NCBI GenBank assembly: GCA_963575745.1
Contig: CAUYUJ010014324.1
Span: 247,741 to 272,740, forward strand
Length of the DNA stretch: 25,000 bases
Origin: Prorocentrum cordatum
Taxonomy: Eukaryota > Sar > Dinophyceae > Prorocentrales > Prorocentraceae
Direction of reading: 5' to 3'
In this document: positions 17,660 to 25,000 of the stretch, in pieces
Layout: each line of letters starts with the position of its first letter
Numbering within the stretch: the first letter of the stretch is position 1
Translations under genes and position numbers: made by a program
The notes under the pieces: generated by a model
The model's input: the letters and a program-made list of their open reading frames with translations, nothing else
The model's database searches: none
What the model was told of the DNA's origin: nothing

Positions 17660-18097
17660 TGAAAATGAGCCTTCTAGGGGTCTATAAAGAGGGAGCTTGG
17701 ACGACAAGATTATTACAATATAGTTGATGCGTATTGGGTTTCTCCTCCTTCTCCTCCTCCTCCTCCTCCTCCTCCTCCTCCTCTTCTTCCCCCCCCTCCG
17801 AAAACCTCCTTCCTCTGCCTGCTCGTGCGATCTTGCAATTCTCGGACGGGTGGTAATGGGGGGGGACCTCTTCAGGGCCCCTTTTAGGACCCTGTTCTGC
17901 AGCCCCCATGTAGGCCACCCCCCATGAACACCCGCCCGAGAGTGGCGGGATCGCACGAGCAGGCAGAGGAAGGAGATGTTCGGGAGGGGGGGGGAAGAAG
18001 AGGAAGAGGAGGAGGAGGAGGAGGAGGAACCCAATACGCATCAACTATATTGTAATAGTGTCGCCCTCCAAGCTCCCTCTTTATAGGCTCATTTTCA
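17660..18097. repeat. 438-bp near-perfect palindrome (fold-back element)
   Basis: The plus strand begins TGAAAATGAGCC and ends GGCTCATTTTCA. The arms of ~200 bp match closely: CTATAAAGAGGGAGCTTGGA and ATTACAATATAGTTGATGCG are identical in both arms. Both arms carry a CTC run and CCTTCCTCTGCCTGCTCGTG, and pairing continues to the centre near 17880 (GGACGGGTGG against CACCCGCCCG). One 10-bp indel lies near the outer end. The arm similarity implies a recent origin. It abuts the remnant of family A copy A6 on its right. Confidence 0.9.
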
Positions 18098-18181
18098 TTC
18101 GAAAAGTTGTCAACACATCGTCCACAGACTATGTTTGGCTCGGTTCTAATATCCCTCATGTAGAGGGACAGGCCCGATTGA
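18098..18181. mobile_element. Family A remnant, copy A6 (right half only)
   Basis: Contains the family motif ACATCGTCCACAGACTATG (18115-18133) and the right terminal repeat CATGTAGAGGGACAGGCCCG (18157-18176). No left arm is found; the palindrome at 17660-18097 stands where it would be, so it was probably replaced or separated by that insertion. Confidence 0.8.
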
Positions 18182-18307
18182 GTGCTAACAAGAACAGACC
18201 CAAGGCCACACCTCTGCAGGAATCTGCAAACATGTTCTCGACCCTGTTGCGCAGCTGTCACACCCGTCGGCGAGCCACTCGAGGCGCCCCAGAGCCCTCG
18301 CAGCAGG

Positions 18308-18535
18308 AGGGGAGAAGGAAGGAGGAGGAGGAGGAGGAGGAGGAGGAGGAGGAGGAGGAGGAGGAGGGGGAGGAGGAGGAGGAGGAGGAGGAGGACGAGG
18401 AGGAGAAGGAGGGGAGGAGGAGAGGAGGAGGAGGAGGAGAAGGAGGAGGAGGAGGAGGGAAAGAGGAGGAGGAGGAAAGAAGGAGGAGGAGGAGGAGGAG
18501 GAGGAGGAGGAGGAGAGGTGGAGGAGGAGCAGGAG
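18308..18535 (+). repeat. GGA-rich purine tract
   Basis: About 225 bp of GGA/GAG with few interruptions. All frames through it are artefacts. Confidence 0.95.
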
Positions 18536-18595
18536 TTTTCTCCACCCCCCTATTAAGGTCACCCCCCAATTCCCACCGGCCCAGCCTCCCTAGAG

Positions 18596-18765
18596 GCCTC
18601 CTGGGGGGTCGGAGTAGATGCGGTCGGGGGATCGCGCCGCATCGCCGATACATCGGCGATGCATCGGCGACGTCGGCGTGAAGCAAATCGGGCTCCACAT
18701 CGAGCCCCATCGGCGATACATCGGCGATGCGGGGCGATCCTCCGACCCCATCCAGGAAGCCTAGA
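18596..18765. repeat. ATCGGCGAT array inside an inverted repeat
   Basis: ATCGCCGAT/ATCGGCGAT words occur at about 18642, 18653 and 18662, and at 18708 and 18719. The outer sequence GGGGTCGGAG (18604-18613) pairs with CTCCGACCCC (18738-18747), so this is a ~150-bp hairpin-capable unit. Confidence 0.65.
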
Positions 18766-18965
18766 ACAACCCTCCCGCCCCAGAACTTCCGGCGCCCGGG
18801 GGCCCCCGCCTCAGGAGGGCGGGGAGGGGGGCGCGGCGGCGGCGGGCGGGCTGCGGCGCGCGCACCGCACGCCTTGACGCAGTGGCCTGGCCCGCTGGGG
18901 GGAGACAGGTCTGCTGCACGCAGCGGGGTGGCCCTGGAGGGGGAGAAGGAACTGAGGCGGATGAA

Positions 18966-19430
18966 CTGAGGAGGAGGAGGAGGAGGAGGAGAAGGAGGAG
19001 GAGGATATGGAGGAACTGAGTGAGTGAGTGAGTGAGTGAGTGAGTGAGTGCGTGAGGAAGCGCGAGTAGGAGGAGGAGACGGGGGAGCTGGGAGGGAGGA
19101 GGAGGATGAGGAGGATGGCGAGAGGAATGAGAAAGAGGTGGAGGAGGAACTGAGTGAAGAGGAGGAGGAGGAGGAGGAGGAGAAGGAGGAGACGGGAGAT
19201 CTACGGGGGAGCTGGGGAGGAAGAGGCGGAGGAGGAGGATCTGGAGGAGGAGGAGGAGGAGGAGGAGGAGGAGGAAGCGGAAGAAGAGGAGGAAGAGGAG
19301 GAGGAGGAGGAGGAGGGGGAGGAGGAGGGGGAGGAGGACCAGGAGCAGGAGCAGGAGGAGGAGGAGGAGGAGGAGGAGGAGGAGGGGGAGAAGGCAAGGC
19401 AAGGCAAGGCGAGGCGAGGCAAGGCAAGCT
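18966..19430 (+). repeat. GGA, TGAG and GGCAA repeats
   Basis: GGA runs (18970-19010 and 19095-19385), a TGAG tetranucleotide run (19016-19049) and a GGCAA pentanucleotide run (19393-19428). Poly-Glu, poly-Gly and poly-Pro frames across here, including the 395-codon minus frame, are artefacts. Confidence 0.95.
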
Positions 19431-19979
19431 CAGTGAGTCCTGCAATAAGTCCCCTCAGAAATCCCCACTTTTCATGCATCGCCGGAAGAGGAGAATGATG
19501 ACGAGGAGGAGCCATCGTCCCACAGGGCCCGCGCTCCCACGCTGCTGCCTCAGTGGCTCAAGCTGGCGCCCAATGGGCCCAAGCTAGCGCTGAAGAGGCC
19601 AACGCGGGCGCCCAAACAACTGGCCCGAGCTGGCGCCCGTGGCGCGTGCTGTGGCCGCTCATGCTGGGGCCCGTGGATCAGACGAGCCCGAAGATCTGTG
19701 CGTTTCACACCGGGTACTTTCGCTAGGTTTCGGGCCTCGGGCTCCCAGAACGTCACGGCTCGATTCGGCTCGAGACATGCCTCAAAGATATGGGGTCTGA
19801 GGCTCCGGCCGTGACTTTTTCGCGACGTTGTCTCTTTGTTCGCAACGTCGGATCGCAGGGAGGCCCATTTGGGCCTGGAGTGCGAGGAACGAGACAAGGA
19901 ACGCTCACTGTGGCAGTAAGCAGGCGCGAACGCGGGAGGCTGTGGATGAAGCACTGCTTGGGCCCCGCCTACAGGTCCG
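19431..19979. other. No gene recognised; weak AGCTGGCGCCC repeats
   Basis: Words of AGCTGGCGCCC/AAGCTAGCGCT type recur at about 19559-19650. The rest is GC-rich sequence with short frames only. Confidence 0.45.
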
Positions 19980-20301
19980 TTACAGCGATCGTGCTACCAC
20001 CAGGGACGCCAAATGAAAGGACTTTTCTTTGGCCACGGCGGACCTGGGCGATCTGAGGAACGACTCAGAAACCAGGGCTCCCCCTGAACCCAACCAAAAC
20101 GGTCCTTCTTTCAGCGTCTTGACTGTATATAAGACAAGGCCGGCACAACAGCGGACCAGGATACATCGGGAACCTCTGAGATCTGGCGGTCCTGGAGGAC
20201 GTCGAGAGCACCGCGGCTGTTCCAGCTCCAGAGCGCTCTGATGGCGCTCAAGCACGCTCTGGAACCGTGCGTCCTGGTCCTGCAGCTCCGCCCGAACCGA
20301 C
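19980..20301 (-). CDS. Exon-like frame with coiled-coil-like start
   Basis: No family recognised. After a candidate acceptor (TTACAG at 20307-20302) the minus frame reads SVRAELQDQDARFQSVLERH, then QSALELEQPR, and stays open to a stop at 19980. The first ~30 residues are Glu/Gln/Leu-rich with helical spacing. A second frame through the same DNA contains WNSRGALDVLQDRQISEVPD, and that frame is the one resembling the sequence at 1010-1165, so I cannot say which is coding. The DNA at 20110-20250 and 1100-1430 is homologous, which argues for a duplicated exon or an unrecognised repeat. Confidence 0.28.
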
Positions 20302-20915
20302 CTGTAAGCAACGGGGGGTGGCCGGGTGCGGGACCAGAAGGGCCAGGACGGGAAGAGCGCGCATTGGGCTGGCGCGTGAGATACGAATGGCAGATTTGGG
20401 CTTGGCCTGGAACTTCGTGGGCCCCAGAAACGGCAGGGCCGTTTTTTCACCGCTTCCGAAAAATGTCTCTTGAAGATGGAAGCAGCAGAACAACAGCGAC
20501 CGGTAACGGCGAAGAAACGGCTCCAGGATCGGAACCAGAGCCGGAGCCTGTAAGACAACGGCGACGGGACCGGCAACAACAACGGCGCCGGAACCGGCAA
20601 CAAGCACGGCTGAACGGAACCAGAAACAAAAAACTGCCCTGTCGTTTCCAGGACCCGCACTGTCTGTCTCCAAAGTTACACCGCTCGCTCATCGGGCGCG
20701 GAACGCTACTCGTCTGTGCATGCCCTCGGTGCTGCAGCACCCGGAGCCCGAGCGGAGCGCCCTCCTCCCAGGCACGGGGCGGGGGGTGCAGCAAGATGCG
20801 GTTCGTGCTGAGCCATCGCGTAAGATACTGCCGCAGCTGGGGGTGAGTGAGTCCCCAAACCCCCTGGAGTCATGGGAAAATCACGACGGGAGGTTTTTCG
20901 CTACGGTACTTGTTT
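20302..20915. other. No gene recognised; CAACGGCG-type short repeats
   Basis: 20520-20610 carries degenerate CGGCAACAACAACGGCGCCG-like words. ATCACGACGGGAGGTTTTTCGC (20880-20901) matches, inverted, 13103-13124. Frames on both strands are open because of composition. Confidence 0.4.
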
Positions 20916-20929
20916 GTCGTGTATCTCCC

Positions 20930-21030
20930 TCTTCTTCTCCTCCTCGTCCTGCAGTCGCGCACCTCATTCCACTCCTCTTCCCTCCTCCCGCTCCCCTCCT
21001 CCTCTTCCCCCCTCCTCCCCTCCCCTTCAC
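20930..21030 (+). repeat. CTCCTC pyrimidine tract
   Basis: CTTCTTCTCCTCCTCG-type pyrimidine runs with short interruptions. A similar tract lies at 21732-21800. Confidence 0.85.
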
Positions 21031-21195
21031 ACTTACACAATATGAATACTACTCTCCTCTCTCCCCTGATGACGTCCGGAAGATATTCGGCCCCCTCCGC
21101 GTACTGTTCCTTACACGCAGGATTCCCGGGAGTTGAGTGTTTGCTCGGATTTTTGTCAAAATGTTGCTCACGCTGAAGCGCTGGCCTCATTTTCG

Positions 21196-21275
21196 GGCTT
21201 CCGCTCGTTCCGAATCGTGCTCCCGCTGCAAGGCTGGCTTCCGCTCGTTCCAAATCGTGCTCCCGCTGCAGCGCT
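21196..21275 (+). repeat. 40-bp tandem duplication
   Basis: GGCTTCCGCTCGTTCCGAAT and onward to CCCGCTGCAA occurs at 21196 and again at 21236 with few differences. Confidence 0.9.
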
Positions 21276-21295
21276 GGTGACATTATTTCCAGAGC

Positions 21296-21610
21296 CATGC
21301 CACGGCATGCAATGCAATGCTATGTGGTGTTCCGCTGTGCGATGCCATGCCTTCAGCTGCAATCCCAGGATATGCAATGCTTGACTACGCGGTGCCACGC
21401 CATGCTATTCCATGCTACGCTTTGATCTTTGACGCCATGCTATGTCATGTTATGTTATGTGCAGCTGTGCGATGCTATCAGTTGTGTTGCAATGCTTTGT
21501 GATGCAATTCTTCACTACGCAACGCCACGCCATGCTATGACGTACTACGCTCTGCCGTGCTCTTCTACGCCCTGCTATGCTGTGCTCTATTGCGATGCAT
21601 CGCGCACCCT
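21296..21610 (+). repeat. Pentamer satellite (ATGC-/CTATG-type) in 130-bp units
   Basis: Words such as CATGCTATG, AATGCTTTG and CTACGC recur about every 5 bp. Two higher-order units show at 130-bp spacing: GCTGTGCGATGC at 21334 and 21464, and CCACGCCATGCTAT at 21395 and 21525. Cys/Met/Ala-rich frames across it are artefacts. Confidence 0.85.
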
Positions 21611-21879
21611 CTCGGGATCATTGCCCTGCTCGACATCCGACCGTGCGAATGGAGAGGAGCTCTGCGCCAGGGTAAGGGATGGGAGGCAGGAGTAGGACGT
21701 CAGATATGACGCGAGAGCACCTAGCTTGCCTTCTTCCCCTCCTCCTCCTCTTCCCCTCCTCGTCCCTCCTCCTCCCTCTGCACTCCTCATTCCCCTCCTC
21801 TTCCATCAAACCCCCTCACGCTCTGAGGCCTCTGACGAACGAGGAATGGTGAAACACCCCTCTGATCTTCGTGCTGCAG

Positions 21880-22580
21880 AACAGGGGACCGAAGGAGTCC
21901 AGCACGAAGATGCCCTTGCCCTCTGCCCTGGCCTCGGAGTGGTGCTGCGAAAAGGAGGGGAGGTATGGTGAGCGGAACACGGTGCGACCGGATCAGGAGG
22001 GTGCGCAGCAAAGAGGCAATGCCCTGGGCCGCCCAAAGTGCAGCCGGAGCTGGAATGGTCCATAGCTAAGGGCTGGGATTGGCAGAAAGGCAAGGATGCA
22101 AGGGCACCCTTGGACAGCTCCTCATCCTCATGATGTGGTTCGACTGCAGGTTCGAGGGGGTGGGGGGGGGGGGTAGGCGGGAGCGCTTCGGCACTGTTGG
22201 ACCTTCGGAGGCCACGGGGTAGATTGCTGTGGACCCCGGGAGGGGAATGCGGAGGGGACGTAGAAGGAGGAGAATACAATGAAACCGCATCATAAGGACG
22301 AGTAACTTCCCAAAGGTGCCCTGACATCCTTGCGTGTCGGTCCATCCTGGCCCTTTACAGCGAGCCACGGGCTTCCAGCTTCGGCTGCCGTTTGAGCGTC
22401 CATGGGCCTTGCAGTGCTCCTGCGCATCCTGACGATCTGGTCGCACCGTAGAGGGAATGCGACGGAGGACGCGGGGGAAGACTGGGCAGACGCCTATGTC
22501 TACGGCCCATGCTATCCGCGGATGGTGGGTATGGAGGGACTCCCGCGTGCTTCGGTGGCCCTTTGCTATCCGCATCCAGA
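21880..22580. repeat. Diverged ~700-bp inverted duplication
   Basis: The left arm (GGTGCGACCGGATCAGGAGG at 21981; CAGCCGGAGCTGGAA near 22040; AAGGATGCAAGGGCACC near 22092; CATGATGTGGTT near 22129) matches the reverse complement of the right arm (GGTGCGACCAGATCGTCAGG from 22448 downward). The loop is about 22155-22265. Arm identity is moderate, so this is older than the palindrome at 17.9 kb. The open frames over the two arms share short peptide stretches (TVRPD), but stops interrupt one arm in that frame. Confidence 0.7.
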
Positions 22581-22589
22581 GCTCCCCTC

Positions 22590-22975
22590 TCGGTGTGTAA
22601 GCATGGAGTCGGCGGTGCAGAAAGGGGGGAGGAAGCATGCAACATGGAAAGAGCACGTGGGACACATCAATGACGTAGCCACACAGCTACCTTCAATTCT
22701 CCCGTCACCGCGCTTGAGCGATCTCTGCCACCCCACAATGGATGTCGTTCCATTACGGGAGCAATCAACGACATAAGCATGAAACTTCGGATGTCCGCGC
22801 GGACTCCTGGGATCGGCGCCGAGGCCCCCTCCCTGGCGCATGGAGCGCGCCAGGAGCGGCACCGGAGGCACCGCCAGGGGGGCCTCACCGATCCAAGAAT
22901 TTCGCACAGAGCTCCAACAGTTTTTCTCGTCATGCAAGACTTTCTTCTGCGAGAGCGTCTCCTATGCACCGTTTC
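22590..22975. other. No gene recognised
   Basis: Mixed-composition sequence with overlapping open frames on both strands (plus 22402-22776, minus 22566-22937). None shows a domain I can name. Confidence 0.35.
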
Positions 22976-23133
22976 GTGTTTCGACGATCCAAAAAGGGGG
23001 CCCTCACGCGAGATGGCACAGCGACCTCACGCGGCGGCTTACGCGGGCCGCCGGCGCGGAATGCTACATTGGAGGCGGGGACGCTTACGCGCGGCCTTAC
23101 GCGGGCAGCTGACGCGCCGGTGTCGGCGCAGAC
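22976..23133 (+). repeat. Dispersed repeat F, copy 2
   Basis: GCGAGATGGCACAGCGACCT, ACGCGGCGGCTTACGCGGGC and CCTTACGCGGGCAGCTGACG occur in the same order as at 7911-8068. No terminal repeats or target duplication are visible. Confidence 0.7.
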
Positions 23134-23512
23134 GATCTCCTGTAAAGGAGCCCAGGGACACACAAATAAAAACACTAAACATAGCAGGACTCCCCATAAG
23201 TAGTTTCCCATATTTTCTAGGCTTTCGTCCTCCCCCCCACTTCCCATACTCTCCAATACTTTCCTGGAAGACAACGATTCTTTTTGTGCCCGTGTGTTTC
23301 GTTCCCTCCTGATCCTCTTCTGCGTCGCCCGCACTTGGACGGTGCACGGGCGGTCGCCCCCGAGCGCTGAACAGCCGGGCACCGCATTGCGTTCCCGGGT
23401 CGAGGGCCAGCACGGCGCCGCGAGAGAGAGGCCGGCACGGCGCGGTGCGCACGAGCCGTCCGCGGAAATGACTGTTCGAGACACTGGAGGTAGGAACAAG
23501 AAAAGGCGACAC
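23134..23512. other. No gene recognised
   Basis: An AT-richer interval (23155-23300) followed by GC-rich sequence. Long minus-strand frames cross it but continue through element B1 and the satellite block, so they are not trusted. Confidence 0.4.
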
Positions 23513-23517
23513 CAACA

Positions 23518-23687
23518 TCGGGTCGGGCGAAAGGGGGGGATAGCAAAGGGCTGATTTTCCCGGCGCCTCCTGGCGCCGGAGGCGGCCATGTATCGAGGAA
23601 TGGGCCCCTCGGTGAGGCCGAAACCAGCTGCATGCAGCAAATTTCGTAACCCCCCCTTTCCCAATCCCCCCCTTTCGCCCGGCCCGA
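23518..23687 (+). mobile_element. Family B inverted-repeat element, copy B1
   Basis: Starts TCGGGTCGGGCGAAAGGGGG, ends CCCCCTTTCGCCCGGCCCGA, an almost perfect ~24-bp inverted repeat. The 5-bp target duplication CAACA is at 23513-23517 and 23688-23692. The interior is hairpin-rich (GGCGCCTCCTGGCGCC; CAGCTGCATGCAGC). Length 170 bp, with no coding capacity for a transposase. Confidence 0.92.
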
Positions 23688-23934
23688 CAACACCAACAGG
23701 GCGAGGAGATGCGAGGAGGCAAGGGGGGTCTCCCTGGTGGTGGGGCCCCCCCCTCTCGCTCGAGACATCCCCGGTCTCCCGCTCGGGGAGACACTGTGGA
23801 CCTGGCGGTGTTCGTCTCGCTTCTCCTCCCTCCGAGGAGGGTGATCCCCCAAGAAGGCCAGAAACAAGCCATCCCAAAAAGCCAAGGGGGGAGACCTCGA
23901 AGGGGCCCTGGGAGCTCTCCCCCCCCAAACTGCC

Positions 23935-24040
23935 ACAGAACCCACAAAGTGGCCCCACGAGGCGCCCCGAAAGGCATCGAATGCGCCCAAGAGACTCCCA
24001 AGCGGATACCACAAAGCCCCCCGAGGCTCCCAAACATGTG
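23935..24040 (+). repeat. Small block of the GGCCCCAAGA satellite
   Basis: Degenerate words (GTGGCCCCACGAGGCGCCCC, GCGCCCAAGAGACTCCCAAG) like those at 8880-10180. Confidence 0.6.
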
Positions 24041-24049
24041 CCGTGTTAC

Positions 24050-25000
24050 CTTGGTTCAGGCCTTCGGCGCCACTGCCGGCGCCGCGAACCTGCCGCGCGT
24101 CGACAACAAAATCGAGACGGCCTGCCAAGCCTAAGTTTAGGTCGGACGTGTCCCCCTACAGTCGGGTCGGGCGAAAGGGGGGGATAGCAAATGGGGGGTT
24201 TGAGAATCAGCTCACGTAGCTGATTTTCCCGGCGCCTCCCGGCGCCGGAGGCGCCCATGTATCGAGGAATGGCCCCCTCGGTGGGGCCGAAACCAGCTGC
24301 ATGCAGCAAATGTTGTACCCCCCCCTTTCCCAATCCCCCCGTTCGCCCGGCCCGATACAGGCAAATTTTAGACGAAGAGTAAAACATACCCCAAACATGC
24401 TCAACCAGATTCAAACATAATCCAAACATCGTCCCCAGACTATGCTTTATATATTTGGGAATATTCCTCCCTAGAAGGAAAGGCCCGTCTCTCGACGTGG
24501 GTCCGAACCGTCTGTCGACGTGGGTCCAACCGTGGCGGTGGGAAGGCCCCCAGGGGGGCCTGGCGCAAAGACGAGACAACGCCAGGAAGGGCCACCGCTG
24601 TCTTCACCGGCCCTGCGCAAGAGCCAGAACGAGACTCTGGCAATGGGGGAACCGGGTCCTGAGGAAAACGGGTCCTGGATTTAGGTCGGGAATGTCCCCC
24701 TACAGGCCGATTTTGGAGGACAAATGAAAATAGTTCTCAAACAAAAATCAAAAACGACAAGAACAATTTGTTGAGTATTCCTCCTGCAGAGGGACCTCCC
24801 CGACTTAATCCTGGACCCTGGGGCTTCCCCCGAGACGAACTCTTTGTCCTGCGCCGTCTTCTGGCAGTCCCAGCCGCAGGGCATCCACAGTAGTGATCCG
24901 TTGTGATGTGCGTGTGTGTCTCGCCACGCGGCTGAAGGAAAGAGCCCCCGGCCCGCCTCGCACTGCCGACACAAAAACCCATCTGATGTCCGTTTTTGGA
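24050..25000 (-). CDS. Candidate three-exon gene with introner-like introns (partial)
   Basis: Unrecognised protein, running off the window at its 5' end. Exon 1 (from beyond 25000 to 24805) reads LCRQCEAGRGLFPSAAW, then DTHAHHNGSLLWMPCGWDC. The CxxC, HxHH and CxxxC could bind zinc (inference). Intron 1 (24804-24675) is element A8, GT-AG. Exon 2 (24674-24490) reads TRFPQDPVPPLPESRSGSCA and ends ...RTHVE. Intron 2 (24489-24131) is element A7 with B2 inside, starting GA and ending TTAG. Exon 3 (24130-24050) reads LAGRLDFVVDARQVRGAGSG and ends at CAAG|GTAACA, a good donor. All three join in one open frame (phases 2 and 1). Retaining intron 1 gives a stop in its last bases. No later exon was found. 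Confidence 0.4.
24137..24492 (-). mobile_element. Family A element, copy A7, interrupted by B2
   Basis: The left arm TTAGGTCGGACGTGTCCCCC continues to TACAG, where B2 is inserted. It resumes TACAGGCAAATTTTAGACGA, holds CATCGTCCCCAGACTATG (24427-24444) and ends with the right arm TCCCTAGAAGGAAAGGCCCG (24466-24485). Removing B2 and one TACAG restores the family sequence. The minus-strand first bases are GACGGG where siblings have GTCGGG. Confidence 0.88.
24162..24355 (+). mobile_element. Family B element, copy B2, nested in A7
   Basis: Starts TCGGGTCGGGCGAAAGGGGG, ends CCCCCCGTTCGCCCGGCCCGA. Target duplication TACAG at 24157-24161 and 24356-24360. Interior as in B1, plus a 14-bp stem (AATCAGCTCACGTAGCTGATT). 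Insertion into A7 shows that B was active after A. Confidence 0.95.
24681..24808 (-). mobile_element. Family A inverted-repeat element, copy A8
   Basis: Starts TTAGGTCGGGAATGTCCCCC, ends GAGGGACCTCCCCGACTTAA. At 128 bp it is the shortest full copy. Target duplication TCCTGGAT (24673-24680) and TCCTGGAC (24809-24816), 7 of 8. Read on the minus strand, AA|GTCGGG begins it and ATCCAG, ending inside the duplicated target, could serve as acceptor. Confidence 0.9.

Noticed and set aside
18258-19445. 395-codon Pro/Ser-rich minus-strand frame
   Set aside because: Produced by GGA/GAG tracts; homopeptide composition throughout.
20120-20136. TATATAAG as a promoter TATA box for a plus-strand gene
   Set aside because: No plus-strand gene follows, and the word lies within the duplicated exon-like block.

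Overview
This is a repeat-saturated, GC-rich piece of a eukaryotic nuclear genome. There is no bacterial gene order, no ribosome-binding-site-led ORF series, and no recognisable rRNA or tRNA gene. Most long open frames are artefacts of simple repeats. Coding signal, where there is any, comes as short exon-like stretches, nearly all on the minus strand. The best organism guess is a microbial eukaryote. A dinoflagellate-like alveolate is my favoured but unproven reading, because of the repeat load, the one-strand exon signal, introner-like introns and one candidate GA-AG intron. A coccidian or another protist is not excluded.

Layout. 0-2.4 kb: CT and TA/TG microsatellites, exon-like minus-strand frames, two inverted-repeat elements (A1, A2) and a 200-bp palindrome. 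2.4-5.6 kb: two minisatellites, element A3, a 427-bp tandem duplication built of GATCGAT motifs, and a segmental duplication whose second copy is the empty site of A3. 5.7-8.6 kb: CAA/CCAA repeats, one exon resembling the C-terminal region of plant IQM proteins, and a third inverted-repeat family (C). 8.8-10.2 kb: a 10-11-bp periodic satellite organised in ~370-bp units. 10.7-13.6 kb: elements A4, A5, B3, D1, D2 and a nest of hairpins (E). 13.7-15.4 kb: a ~700-bp TAC tract and a 22-bp minisatellite, bracketed by inverted arrays of a TTTCTGTGTCC motif. 15.8-19.4 kb: GAG/CTC tracts, element B4 and a 438-bp near-perfect palindrome. 19.9-22.6 kb: an exon-like frame with a decayed relative at 1.0-1.45 kb, a pentamer satellite and a diverged inverted duplication. 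23-25 kb: B1, then B2 nested in A7, then A8, inside a candidate three-exon minus-strand gene that runs off the window.

The main discovery candidate is family A: eight related 130-360-bp elements with ~30-bp terminal inverted repeats and 7-8-bp target duplications. Read on the minus strand, five of them have GT or GA at the start and an AG within a few bases after the end. Removing them joins open reading frames in phase. That is what introners (intron-generating DNA transposons) look like. The inference rests on sequence logic only; RNA-seq across the junctions would decide it.
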